Position numbers and translations under genes: made by a program. 64,000 nt of DNA from Gigaspora rosea (taxonomy: Eukaryota; Glomeromycota; Glomeromycetes; Diversisporales; Gigasporaceae), in contig QKWP01000027.1 in NCBI GenBank assembly GCA_003550325.1, positions 349,779 through 413,778 of the forward strand, written 5' to 3'. Below are positions 1 through 12,160 of the stretch, in pieces (position 1 is the first letter of the stretch; each line of letters opens with the position of its first letter). Under the pieces are notes generated by a model. That model was given only the letters and a program-made list of their open reading frames with translations, was not told where the DNA came from and did not search any database.

Positions 1-635
1 CAAATATTATTCTAAAGAATAAAGAAGATATGTTAAAGACTAAATAATCATTAAAAAATATAACCAATATATCAGTACAATATCGTATAAATTATGAAAA
101 AATTTGTAAAATAGCCAATACAATATCTTCTTATGATTTATCTAATCGTGAATTTATCACCAAAATATCAATCTAAATATCTGCCTTGTATCTTCTTTAT
201 AATTTCACTAATCTTCATACGGATATATGAGTATTTTTTACCGACTTATAACCGATATGCAACAAATTTTCTTAAATTAGCAGCCTATCGGCCTATTTTG
301 ATCCTCTATCAATCTGCATTATATCGGCCTACAATCTTCATAGGCGATTTTTAGATGATATTAGGGTAATATTTTTGATTTCGACCAGTGGAAGATGGTT
401 TAACAACTTATAATCACTACTTTAATCAGGGAACAAGTTTCTAAAAAACGCTTGTTATTTCTTGATTTACCGTAAAAGTAACTATTAATATTTCTATAAG
501 ATGATTTGGTATTATTAAGCACCATACTTCACTCTTGATATTGTCTAAAGTCAAGTTTTATATACTTTATATGGTTTTTTAACAATATCCAGTTTTAATG
601 ATTCCTACTATACAATCATATCTACATTACATCAA
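1..635. other. AT-rich stretch, no gene seen
   Basis: No exon, transposon end or RNA gene could be supported here. The longest open frame (133-354, plus) has no recognisable motif and its composition is that of random AT-rich sequence. Confidence 0.5.
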
Positions 636-1520
636 TAATTCTACTTAACAACAACAACTCCACCTAAATATTGATAAATGCACTTCAACACCAGCACGCC
701 TGCCTATGTACAGTTGTACAGTACAAAACTATTTTAGACGAATTATATGCGCGTTGTGAAGGTCAAAGCTATTGGGTTATATGCTAAACACAACTAACAA
801 CATCACTAACTATCTAAACAAATGTCCTATAAGCGTGCAAGACTTTAGATCCTCGATTTGGCAGGCAGAAAGAGGTATGGAAGATTTGGTCCGGGTCTCG
901 AAGGTTTTGTGGGTCTTGCTGTGGCTTAGATAAACGAAGATAAGTATTTCTTTCCTTATTGCGTATAGTCGTCTTGAAGTGGCTTTAATCCCACTTTTAT
1001 ATCTATCTCTTTATTCTAGGGTATAAAGTTATCGGGTAAATATAATCGTTAAAGTGGTTAACGATCGGCAAGCCGATATTGATGCAGGTGATTAATCAAT
1101 CGATATCGGAGATTGATTATTTGATATATCCGATAATCAAAAGGGGTTAATCAATTAATGTGTATATATATATCAGGTGATTAACTGGGTCTTTCTTTCT
1201 CTAACTGGGTTATAAACTAAACTAGGTTCAAAATGGGGTTACGTAGTAACAACTAAACGATACGACTTTAACAAAGGTAACAAAGTGTCACGGGACAAGG
1301 GTAAATAGCGGTTTTACTATAACAATAGGTTTAACAACAAGGGAAAACTTCTTAACACTTCTACACTTATTTCGAAGGTTAGAACTCAAGTACGTCTAAG
1401 TTATTCAAATTTGAACTCTGTGTATTGTGAGTTGAGAGTTATATTTATTGAAGCGCAAAAAGGAGGGTCTTATATACTTTTCACCCTCTTAATAAATACA
1501 TTGTTTTTTTAGACTATCTA
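636..1520. mobile_element. LTR-like retroelement remnant
   Basis: This stretch resembles the LTR-like sequence at 19919-20636. Both have a TTGTGA(A/G)G-type start, a GACTTGGTCC / GATTTGGTCC block, an 'acttctac...atttcgaag' block, an 'agaactcaa' block and a following TATA-like 'cttatatacttttcac' or 'tatttatacttttac' segment. No internal coding region is attached, so this is probably a solo or decayed LTR. Borders are uncertain and no target duplication was found. Confidence 0.35.
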
Positions 1521-1556
1521 TACTAACTCTATTGAATCTTTCTTTATCATACGATT

Positions 1557-2060
1557 TCATGACCTCATTTCTTTGAGGCGGAAGGTAGAGGCGGCTTATC
1601 CAAGCCTCGAGGCGTAAGTGTTGGGGAAAACATCTTCGGCTTATTACTATAATTCCACCTTTAATTCACCGTTAACCCACCGTGTGCCTATACTATGACG
1701 TGAGCGAAACTATAGCTAGGCTAAGTACATTGTTTACAAAAAGGGGTATAAACAAACATTGACAGCTAAATGCCAAGGGCATAAACTAGTTTCATCTACG
1801 TGGGCTAAACTAATGTGTGAATCTATTATTTACTAAAGGGGAAATAAACAAACATGAGCAGCGAAATGCCAAGGGCATAAACTGGATTGTGGCCCTGGCA
1901 TGCGCAGTTACCATGTGCTCATGCCGGAAATCACTGCGGCGTTACCTGGGGCTATGCTAACCTTTCATGACCGTGACTTGATTTCGGAAGAAATCATATG
2001 ATCATACGATATGACTATCGGGAAAATCTCCTTGATAACCAAATAATTGAAAAAAACTTG
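1557..2060. repeat. GC-richer repeat fragment with an internal direct repeat
   Basis: This block is GC-richer than its surroundings and has no open frame. It contains two direct copies, about 100 bp apart, of a unit reading 'aaaggggtataaaca...' then 'aaatgccaagggcataaac' (near 1740 and 1838). It may be the distal part of the retroelement remnant just upstream. Its origin is unknown. Confidence 0.35.
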
Positions 2061-2671
2061 AGGCGTAGCCCATCACAGCGTGCATATATCGATATTGGTA
2101 TTCTATTTATAGAAAATTGTGTCACATATTGATATATCAGGAATTAATTTTCCATATCTAAAATTAGATAATTTTAGGAAACAAAAGAAATCTTCAATTT
2201 AAATAAAATAAATATTTCGTTTATTACGGAAAATTTCATATCAACATAGAAAAAAAGAATTCTTTACTAATTAAATGAAATATACACTTCGATTGTCTTT
2301 TTACAAAAAGTTTATTTTATATTAATACAAAATAAAGTATTTTTGTTAATTCATTTTTGCTTTCAAACAAAATATTAACATAAAAAAAATACAAAAGCTT
2401 TATAAAATGAAATTTGAAATATATAGTGCAAATAATATATAAATACCCGTTATTAAGATCACCTTTTTTGTTTTGTTAACCTATCATAGGCTGAGAAAAC
2501 ATAGTAATGAATTAATGAACTTCTACATGACAAAAGAAATCTATTTATCAAAACAACTATGTTGTTTATTTATTTTATCACATACCATTACCATAATAAA
2601 GTTTTTCCAGGCATCCAAGTATGATAAAACCGTATGTGTGTATTATAGGCGTAACATATGTTACAACAATA

Positions 2672-2803
2672 TGGGTGATGCACAAAGAAAACCTGTAAGT
2701 AAAAAATTAACGTTATCATTAATATATATATTTTATTTATCTGTTATATATTAGTGATAATATTATTAATTTTTACTTACATGTTATCCCTGTGCATCAC
2801 TTA
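2672..2803. mobile_element. Small inverted-repeat (MITE-like) element
   Basis: The ends are inverted copies: GTGATGCACA at the left and TGTGCATCAC at the right, followed inward by CTGTAAGTAAAAA and TTTTTACTTACAT. It is about 130 bp, AT-rich inside and non-coding. A clear target duplication was not found. Confidence 0.45.
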
Positions 2804-3647
2804 TAAAAAAGTTATTTGGCAATAATAGTTTGTCATTCAAATAATGATGATCAAATTGGTCCCTGACAAACCATATAATGAAAAGACCCAGTATGAAATG
2901 TACAGGAAAAAAAAACCAGCAATACCCTCTAATTTTTACAGTGCCCTAAAAGCTATCTATTGTCTGCCAGAAGAATCGTTAAATTATGACAATTTTTTTT
3001 CAAGGGATTCACTATAAAGTTTTTTTTTCACTGCAAAGTTTTGCAAACCAATTTACTAGTAATTTACTGCCAAAATTTTTTACGGTGAATCGTCTTACAA
3101 AATCTTATAGCGGAGAAAATAAATTTACTAAGAATCGTCTAAAAAAAATAGTCATAATACTACGAAACGTAGCTTTTAGAATACTATAAAAGTTACGGAG
3201 TATCACTGTTTAGTTTTTTAATATTATAGAGCCATTTTTACATATTTTAAAAGGTTTCCTTTATGGAAATATCTTTTTCACAATCATACATTCATGCCCG
3301 ATAATTATTACACCTTCACACATAAACTCGATAAAATCTTCCCGATAATTAACATTTGGCAATTGTTTTTTTCACAATAACTTTCAAAAAAATGGTTGTT
3401 GAAGGTGATAAATTTTATGGGCCTTCGGATTGATCAATTTTTCTAATGTAGTTTTGTAGGGTCATTTTTTTTATACATTGCTTATTTATTTAAAATTTCA
3501 GATGGACCCGTTATATAAAAAGTAAATAAATTTATGGCTTGCATACTTTATGAAAAAAAACCGGATCATTTTTTAATCTGCTCAACCTAAATAAAAAACA
3601 TTGTCAAGTTATATTCACACGCCACATTTCTATGGCATGAAGAATTT

Positions 3648-3878
3648 GGGATCTTTGCTAGAAAAATGAATCTCCGAGGCTATATAGATTTTATGAATAA
3701 AATTCAAAATTATTAGCTATCTAATAGTTTAATTTAAACGATTTTTTTTTATTTCGTAAAGCTCTCTACAGTATAAAAAAAAGTTTATGTGAATCTGATC
3801 ATTGGATAACTAGCAAATTTAAATGTTGTTTATAAAATCTACATGACCTCGGAAGGTCATTTTTCTAGCAAAGATCCC
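3648..3878. mobile_element. MITE with GGGATCTTTGCTAG ends
   Basis: 231 bp with terminal inverted repeats GGGATCTTTGCTAGAAAAAT, flanked by ATTT on both sides. Copy B of the dispersed repeat (inverted, around 38610) lacks this insertion, which supports the borders. Confidence 0.7.
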
Positions 3879-3912
3879 ATTTTAAAACTCCAAATATAAT
3901 TAATTTCTATAT

Positions 3913-4285
3913 ATGGTGCAAGAAGCCTATACTCAACAGTTATACGAAGTGTTTCAATTTTTTAAATGGCTATAACTTTTTATCTAAGAGATATTAAAAA
4001 ATCTGGTCGGTAACTTTATACTACATATGTGACAAATATCTTTTCAAAATCTTATCAATGTAAAGAATTGATGCATTTTGAAAATTGAAATTTTATATAT
4101 AAATTTTCAATTTTCAAAATGCATCAACTCTTTAAAGTGATAAGATTTTGAAAAGATATTTGTCATATGTAGAGCTCTATAAAGTTACCGGTCAGATTTT
4201 TTAATATCTCTTAGATTAAAAGTTATAGCCATTTAAAAAATTGAGTCACTTCGTGTAACTGTTGAATATAGGTTTCTTGCACCAT
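3913..4285. mobile_element. Full-length hairpin element (inverted repeat with almost no loop)
   Basis: The left arm (from 3913) and right arm (to 4285) are near-perfect reverse complements over about 180 bp each, meeting at the AT-rich centre near 4095. The ends are ATGGTGCAAGAA and TTCTTGCACCAT. It has no coding capacity. A read-through transcript would fold into one long stem, so it could feed small-RNA production; that is inference. Confidence 0.75.
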
Positions 4286-5394
4286 AAAATATGTTTAAGA
4301 ACAAAAAATGAAAATGAAATTAGTACAGTTTGCATTAGAATAAGAAATAAAATTATCCATAATTTACGACGGCTAACTACTGTATGACAGTATCCTATAT
4401 ATTGAATTTTATTATATATTGAAATTTCACATTATTATATGTGACTTCATTGTTCTAATTATGAGGACTGACAATTTTGATCTTAAAGAATGGTCATGCA
4501 GCATATTATAATGTGTAATATAATTAAGATAATGATATGTGTTAAATAAGGTATGCATTCATGAATTGATTATAGGCTTTCTTTTACCGACGCTAGTATA
4601 CTAACTCTATATGTTACATAGATCATGTGATCTAAAAGAACATTTGCGTTTTTAATTATATAAAGGATTTCAACCCCGTTTATAGCTGGATTCGAGATTG
4701 GATAAATGCTTTATCAAAATGATTGTATGTTCTAAAGTTATAGTAGAGGACATTTAGTGATCGATGATCGCGTAATAGACATATCAGAATCATTTGTTTA
4801 CAAGAATTAAACAGACTGACATAAACTATACCCTTAACCAAACTCTAAACTAATTTAACCTCGGCCGAATGATTACCCAAATCCAAAACCATTCTAGTTT
4901 GGGTTTGTCCACGCCCAAATCCCAAACTCTGGCCAAACTAATTTCTTAAACACTTGTTAATAATCCTTTTTTAAACAATTGATACATATTCTTATAGCAA
5001 TATATAAGAGTATCAAGATTATTTGTTTGATTTAATTTTTTGTAAATAACAATTGTTTTTTTTTGTCCAGTTTGTCCGGCAAGTATACTCATATTATAAC
5101 TGAGTTAATTATTTTTCAATCTACCTCCAGGGCAAAAGATAATGTTTATTCAACATTATTCATCCATGAATAATAAAAGTAGTTCAATTCCTACTTTAAT
5201 ATAATGGTAACTCCACAAACAACTTATATTTATAATCAATAGCATTGATATTTGATTAAAACAAATACTATAGACGTTTATAGAAAGTCAAAAACCAAGA
5301 CACCCAGTCGTCCAACTTTTCCACAATAATAATTTTGGTAGAAATTTTGTCATGATTTTGATTGAAGCACACCATTCATACTAGCCCTATGCGT

Positions 5395-6065
5395 TGACGA
5401 AGTCACGCTAGGCGAGGATAACCTGAACTGTGGCTTATATGAAATTGAGGCTTATATGAAAAAGGTAATAGCATATGATTGTATGCAACGGAGATTATAG
5501 ATGCATGTGATAGATTATAGATATGCAGAGAATATAAAGATTCAGTGCTTTCTTTCTTCGCTTGTCTTGTCACTTGTTCTCTTCGGTGCCCGATTATGAT
5601 CACTCCCATCCCTCCCGCCCTCTCTCATTCATTGCACCTAGCACCTAGCGCCCTGCCTGTTGTCATGTAACGAGTTGAATGCGCCGCACCATAGCGTGGG
5701 CTCGAACTCGTTAATGTTGTCATGGGAACAGAGTTGAATGCGCCGCACCATAGCGTGGGCTCGAACTCGTTGAGTGAACCGAGTTGAATGCGCCGCACCA
5801 TAGCGTGGGCTCGAACTCGCTGTTATAAAAAATTGATATTGAATGTAATGAGTTGAATGTGCCGCTATTAGAAAAAAAAAAAAAAGATGCGCCCGTTGGC
5901 GATCCTCAATTATGTTTCGTCACATGACTTATCACGTGCACATAGAGTTGTTATGAGCACAGTATACGTAGAGTTGTTATGAGCACAGTATGTAGTAGTA
6001 GTAGAGAAAAGTGATGGAGCGGAGCACTACTCCCATTTTGTATCTTCATAATCTCTAATAAAGAG
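5395..6065. mobile_element. Insertion private to repeat copy A
   Basis: Copy B (around 40390) runs through this point without the approximately 670 bp seen here, so this is an insertion in copy A. It is GC-richer than its surroundings and contains the 40 bp tandem units described in the next entry. No coding sequence was recognised; the minus frame at 5403-5609 has no domain. Confidence 0.5.
5670..5866. repeat. Tandem 40 bp units with a tRNA T-arm-like core
   Basis: Three almost identical 40 bp units (5671-5710, 5730-5769, 5780-5819) and a truncated fourth (5850-5866) run from GAGTTGAATGCGCCGC to GGGCTCGAACTCG. On the minus strand each unit begins CGAGTTCGAGCCC, close to the Pol III B-box consensus GGTTCGANNCC. 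Each unit can also close as a hairpin through CGAGTT/AACTCG. Spacers between units differ in length and sequence. Confidence 0.6.
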
Positions 6066-7127
6066 TGTGTTTAATATGAAATCCGAGCGAGAATAATATT
6101 TACAGTAATTATGCAATCTTAACGATAACTCTATCTTCAGAAATATGCATATCGATTAATCGGAAAAATAGATGATCATTATGTTTATTGTTTTGCAAAC
6201 CTTGGAACAGAAACATCACAAAAATGGAATATTATCGGAGCTAATTTAATTTCATACTATGTACTATCACTTTTCTCACCAACTTGTACCGTTGGGCAGA
6301 ATATTTGGTAAAGTACAAAATTTTCTTTTTTATGTGCAGTATAAATTATAGTAATTGCTTGTTGTGTTTGTCACTTCTAGTTCTTAAATAATACATTACG
6401 ATATATGCAAAATTTGACCTTAAAAAATGCCTTAGTTACTATACAAACCATACAAGATATATTACAGGTTTTTAGTTCCTGAAGTGTCTAATGTGTCCTT
6501 AGATATTTCCCTATAGCAAAAGCTATGTTATTTGTTTTTTTTTCTTATTAAAAATTATTTCATTTTCATAGTTTAATTTATTTTATTTGACTCTGCACAC
6601 CAGACTCGGCAAAAGGTTTAAAAGGAAGGAATATAAAGTAGTATGACAATCGTTATATGTCCTCACACAAACGCTCATACGAATTTCCTTTATGATTTCA
6701 TTACAACAAATAAAAAAAAAACACTTTAACAAGTAAACATTTTAAGATGTCACTACATGTATAACAAATAAACATCCATAATAATAATTAAAAAAAAAAA
6801 TCGAGATAACGATAACAAGTAAATGACAAAAAAAGGTTTGGCGCTAATTTTATTTATTTAAAGTTATTTCGCACAAAGGTTAATCCGTCAATTCAATTAT
6901 CACAATTCTCAGCAAATATTGTATTACCTTCCCTGTTAAAATACCCTAAAATTTGAGCCCTGGAAATATTACAAACGGAAATGATTTTGTACAATTAAAA
7001 TCACATTAGTATATATATGTTATCGTGTAATTTATGTTGTTAATTGGACAACTCAGACAATATTCGAATATCATGACCTATTTTAAATTATTAATTAGAG
7101 TTGTTCAAAATTAACTTTTGCATATAT

Positions 7128-7464
7128 GGGGCGCAGGCAATAGAGACAGCCCATTTTTACAAATTTTTTGAAATCGAGTTTTTATTAGATTTGTATAAAT
7201 TTTGACGTGGTTGACATTTTTCAATTAAAAATGAAAGTCGATTCGCATAATAAAAATCAAGATAATGTTAAAGAAAAATTACACGAGGCTGCATAGAGCC
7301 AACACATCACGATATTACCCATAGTCACATGTTACATTTAACCAATCAAAATCATGAAATTTGATTAATCCCGGATCAGTCCGAAAATCAAAACAAATGA
7401 TTAAACTCAATTATCTCAAAATAAAATATATGTAAAAATGGGCTGTTTCTATTGCCTGCGCCCC
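7128..7464. mobile_element. MITE with GGGGCGCAGGCAATAG ends
   Basis: 337 bp with inverted terminal repeats GGGGCGCAGGCAATAGAGAC / GAAACAGCCC-type, and ATAT on both flanks. The collinear position in copy B (near 41360) lacks it. It has no coding capacity. Confidence 0.7.
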
Positions 7465-7689
7465 ATATGTATTCATTTTTATAGACTGGACAGCCCAAAA
7501 TGTTCGGATATACAAAATGTACAACATTGAATATGAAGATTCATAGGAGGATTTTTGTATGATTGCCCGAATAGATATTTCCTAGATCAGTATAGTATAG
7601 ATGAGCAGTTCCGTATAGTTTTTAAATATATACTAGGAAGGGATCCATTAGGACAAATATAAAATCGAGTTGTTTTTTTATGTTACACC

Positions 7690-8340
7690 TGATCTAGCCA
7701 ATAAAGAATGGGAGACATTCGAACCCGATGATTTCCGGGATCTACGTTACACGAGTATTTATGCAAACCTAAAAAAAAATCAATCATGTAATACTTTACT
7801 AATAAAATAGCTTCGTAGGGAACGTCTTTTCAATAAACTCAAGTTGCATCATTTGCATCACGCTGCATCACGGTAGTTATAGTGAAGGTTGAAGTACTAT
7901 CTACCGTATAGTAAGAGGTAATAAAAGATATTGTACTGCTCAATTCACAAAGTTCAACGTTGTTTTTTTTTATTTTTATTTGTTTTTTAGTTAATTGTTA
8001 GCTTTTATTTTCAAATTTTGTAGACTCTTCTTAAAGTCATGATGGTTCTTAAAAGATATTTAACACAATAGAAGTTATTTAATATATACAATAGTATAGT
8101 TTTATTAATTACGCGGGGTTTTAAGAAAAACTATTAAGGGACGTGTAACTTGTTATCAAAACCTTTTAAATAAAGTTTTTAAAACTGTAAAATTGCTATT
8201 AGTGCGTGAATTAATAGTTGGATTCTTTTACAACGTGGGTTATTTATTTCGAAGAAAATTTTAATATATGAATAAAGCCCGTTGATTGTTTAACGATTAT
8301 CTATCTGTTTTGACAAAAATGATATCACGTGTTAAAAAAG
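7690..8340. repeat. Dispersed repeat, inverted partner of 55640-56520
   Basis: Landmarks shared in reverse complement with 55640-56520 are GATTTCCGGGATC, 'cgctgcatca', 'gaagtactatctaccgtat', 'ggacgtgtaacttgtta' and 'cccgttgattg...aacgattatctatc'. It starts next to a 'gttacacctgatctagccaat' motif that recurs at 8459 and 25173. Non-coding. Confidence 0.55.
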
Positions 8341-8983
8341 CCAGTTTATTATTGGTTAACTACCTTACAATAATCCCGTGTTTTTCCGAAAAATGAGAAA
8401 GTCCCCCATGCTAGCCAATAAGCGTCAGCTTTCTATTGTTTTGATTGTTTTTATTTTATGTTACACCTGATCTATCCAATCAGAATCTAGAATTTGTTAA
8501 GGTACTCATCAGGTACTCTATTGCTCCGTCTGTAATGTCCTTCGGACAATTAGCGTTAGGGTTAGGAATTATAGCAAATCGGTATAGTATAGTTTTTAAA
8601 TTTAATAAAAAATTCATCAAATTCAGTTAGACAGATCTTAAGATATCTTAAAGTTTTAAAAATCAGGGGCGAATACCTGAAAAAAATATCGATTAATATC
8701 GATTTAGGGCACTTCTCTCAATGAATTCGATAAAGAATCTGATTGGCCAGTTTGATCTGAGGAAAGCGCTTGAGAACGCTCTTAGTCGATATACATATAT
8801 TTCTAATCAAGATGCAAGATCAATTGACAAAAAAATTTTTTTATGCTAGTTGGCTATTATAAGTTTGCCTGCAATGTTCGATAGGTTACACTGCATTAAA
8901 AATTGCAGTACGAACAATTTATTCAAAAATTATCTGGTAATTTCATTCTAAATAGACTTTATTTATTATATAATCAATTAAAG

Positions 8984-11900
8984 TCACATTTTTCGGTTTT
9001 CAAGAATTATTCCTTCACTGTTAGGAATAAGGAAAGATCCTGCAAAAACGGGTTTAACAATAGTTCCATTTTCGGTCACAATTTTATATTTTTCAATTAA
9101 TAAGTATAAAATAATCTTTATAATATGCAATGCAAAAAATCTGCCAGGATCTAAAATTCAATATTTATCAGTTTAAATTTGAGTTATTAACATAATTAAC
9201 AATTTTGTGAGCTAATATATATTACTAACATGCATGCCTTCCTAGACCAAATTGAATATACTCTCTATCTGCTCTTGTAGCTCGAGAATTTTTTTCAATG
9301 TGTTGAAAACCATCAAATGTACTTGTTTTTGAATCAGTGCCTTGAATTTCAGTAATATACATCTAAACATTTCTGCCTATATAATTATAAAAAAAAAGGG
9401 TATAAATTTAATAGAAATTAACTATTAAATTTAAATCGAATTGTAATATTATACTATGCCTTTGGGAACTTGATAACCATTTGAGAAGGTATGAAAGTCA
9501 TTAAGAACTTTATGGCCCAATCCGACTATAGTATAACGTTATAACATTCAATAAATTTATTAAATGATTAATAATGAAAGAAATAAATAAGTATAGAATG
9601 ATAACATTAATAGAGTTTACCAATTGAGTTCCAATATTTCAAAGTCTCCCTTATAAAGCTATCTAATTTAATCATATTATTAATATCTTTACTAGTCAAG
9701 TAACCATCTTTAATTTCAAGTGATATTTTTTGGTTTTCTTCAAATAATTCTTTCCAATATTCAGGTCGGCCACCATATTCTTTGTTAAGAAATAATATTG
9801 TAAATCATAAGGATTTTAGATATAATACTATAAATTTATTAATGAATATTTAGTACATACCATAAAGAACATTAGAAATAGCATTGGAGGTTGTATGCAT
9901 AGCAGCAAATATAATATCAATTAAACAATCTGCCACTTTTTTCACATCAACCAGTCCATCTTTAGTTGACACGTTAATAAACAGTTGTAAAATATCTGCC
10001 TATTAAAAATATTCATAAATGAAATATTTTATCTTAAATATATACTAAATCATGGCAAATTAATTCTACATACTGGAGGTTTCCACGTACTACCCAATTC
10101 CTTTTTCTTATGCTCACGTTCCTTGATAATTCGTATAATTCTATCAATGATCACTTGTTTATGTTTCTTATAAGGATGGTTAGTATGTTTCATCCGAAAT
10201 CTAAATAAAAAATGCACAAAATTAATATAGACCTAATTTGGTTAATCATAATAAAATAGAATAATGAAATTCATACACAACAAAATTTGTATGAAGAGAA
10301 GGATGAATGAAATTTAAGAACGGTGGTAATGAAAGTGCCGGAGCAATGTCCTGTGTTAAATGAGCGAACGTATTGATGAGCTCATCATCATTTGACAAAT
10401 CCTGTACACACAATGTTAAACCATTTTAGGCGACGTTCATTGCAATAATTCATTGAATAAATAATGTAGATAACAATTTAATATTCTTACTTCACCAACA
10501 ATGACACTAACTGCAGGTATTGCCACTATTTGCAGAATCATTTGTTGGAGAGGTTTAATGCATTTTTGAGCTAAAAAAAAATAAAAGTAAAAGTAAGTAA
10601 ATGCTTGAGTTTCATAGATATGAACTTTCTTACGCACTTTTGCAATCACCGATATACTTATCTATAGATTTTTTTGCTGCATTCTGAATTCTAGTTATAT
10701 ATTGCCTCATATCATTAGACAATCCTTCGCGAATAACCTTTGTAATTTCATCAAAAAAATTGTATGAACGTCCTAGCAGCAAATCAAGTGGAAGCCTCTG
10801 AAAGATTATAAGTATATAAAATTAAGATTGAACGAAAATATAATCAGAACAATTGCAACAGTTAGAGATAGTAGTTGAATCCGATATATATTTATATCCG
10901 GATTAATCCGGATTTTAAATAAATCCGGATTCAATTTTTTGAATATCTGTATCCGGATATAATATAAATCCGGATACCTTCGGATATAGTTATATCCGGA
11001 TTTAAAATAGATTAATCCGGATAAATTTTTTTATTTTATTTATATCCGGATAATAAAAATATATCCGGATTCTAACTCTAGCAACAGTTTATTCTGAAAT
11101 TGGCTGATAATGAAGTTTAGGTTCCATTTTAAATATATAATGCCACATGTTCTCTTTTTTTTTTAATATATTAAACACTCTCTAAGTTAGAGATGGGTTT
11201 CATGCGTGCGCATGATTCTGAATAGTGGCATTTAATGCTCATTCATGCGCATTTTATCTATCGAAATTTTATTTATTTATTTATTTTTTTTATTTTCTTA
11301 TTTTTTTTTTGTATCATACGCGCATGATTCGAAAATGCATTAATACGCATGATTCCATTCCGAATCATACCCACTTTATCCCATCCCTATTCTAAGTGCA
11401 ATTCATTGAGATCGGACTTTTGCAATTTGCATTTAGAGAATTTAGAGAACAATTAAGTTAAATTACATTTATGGAAACAAACCATATACTTAGCCAGGAA
11501 CTAAAGTTGCATTTAGAGTAAAGTTGCACTCAAAGAATTGATTGTATTTCCAACCTTAAATCCTAGCCAAATCTTAAAGGCTGCAAAAAGTTTTAAATTT
11601 CATAATAAAATAGGAAACATTTCAGCATCGGCCAATTTTTGCTTCAGCTGCTGCAGTTAATTATATAGAATCGTGATTGATATTAACCTCAAACAAGGCC
11701 TGCATGTGTCCAAACTTTCGATAATTACTAATAACTTCGCGACTTGTTTCTTTGCCAACTATAGTTATTGTTTTTCCGAAAACATAAAGGGAGAATATTT
11801 CTCCGTACTAGTAAGGAAACAAATAATTATTTATACGGTTTTAAATTAGCAGAATATAAAATGAAATATATATTATTATTTTACCTGCTTACGGCGTTTT

Positions 11901-12160
11901 TTAATGAAATTTTCAGTATTTGTAAAATAATCAATAGTATGACCAATGAATGGAAAAGCGTAAGGTACAACCGGAGGCTCATTCTTAAGGAAAATAATAT
12001 TGACCATGAATAAGAAATTTTGCAATAAAAACAATAACATCGGCGTTTTACATACCAACTTCTGAGGCCTTTTCAAAATATATAGGTACGAAAGAAGAAT
12101 CAATCCCAATAAACCCAATAAAGTTGATTTATTATAATAGTCCAAATAAATGAAATCCAT
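8984..12160 (-). CDS. Cytochrome P450 with altered heme and ExxR motifs (12 exons)
   Basis: A 494-residue P450 (usual family length) rebuilt from exons 12160-12056, 11983-11885, 11807-11688, 10797-10638, 10570-10491, 10401-10277, 10200-10074, 9999-9861, 9779-9621, 9525-9455, 9362-9230 and 9150-8984; all phases fit and the frame stays open. Visible parts: an N-terminal membrane helix (about 13-30), the proline-rich PPVVPY hinge with FPFIGH (38-50), an I-helix with AAMHTT (304-309; a His in the groove, as in CYP51-like enzymes), and the FDGFQHIEKNS region (411 on). It is probably an ER-anchored monooxygenase relative. Oddities: the K-helix reads ETLK (363-366) instead of ExxR, and the heme loop FGLGRHA-Y-PGR has Tyr440 where the thiolate Cys belongs. 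That codon is split by intron 11 (T|AT). Either residue change would be expected to abolish normal P450 chemistry, so it may be a recently dead or repurposed paralogue. Its substrate is unknown. Confidence 0.88.
10863..11080. mobile_element. hAT-like MITE made of ATCCGGAT repeats, in P450 intron 3
   Basis: 218 bp bounded by TAGAGATAG...CTAACTCTA inverted ends, with an 8 bp target duplication GCAACAGT (10855-10862 and 11081-11088). The interior has about ten copies of the palindrome ATCCGGAT or TATCCGGATA. It lies inside intron 3 (10798-11687) of the P450, spliced out with it. A diverged partial copy is at 12345-12425. Confidence 0.8.
11180..11400. repeat. Inverted-repeat-rich AT sequence with CATGCGCATGATTC motifs
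   Basis: GCGCATGATTC-type motifs recur in both orientations (near 11209, 11320 and 11350). This also lies in P450 intron 3. Probably another degenerate MITE; borders were not resolved. Confidence 0.3.

Larger units (their letters stand above)
2280..7120. repeat. Large dispersed repeat, copy A
   Basis: Diverged paralogue of 37990-41360. The left part (2290-2480) and right part (4550-5390 and 6070-7120) are collinear with copy B. The middle part (about 2870-4520) matches copy B (about 38400-39640) only in reverse complement. Shared landmarks include a 'tttgctttc.tacaaaatatt' stretch near 2350/38080, a 'ttcacacgccacat' stretch at 3615 (inverted at 39173) and a 'cacaaaaatggaatatt' stretch at 6218/40578. 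Copy A carries private insertions at 3648-3878, 3913-4285, about 5395-6065 and 7128-7464. Short open frames inside (for example 2986-3189) have partners in copy B but contain no known domain. Confidence 0.7.

Noticed and set aside
2986-3189. 67-codon frame with a partner in copy B (39422-39625)
   Set aside because: Similarity between the two frames follows from the DNA duplication; no start context, domain or conserved frame beyond it.
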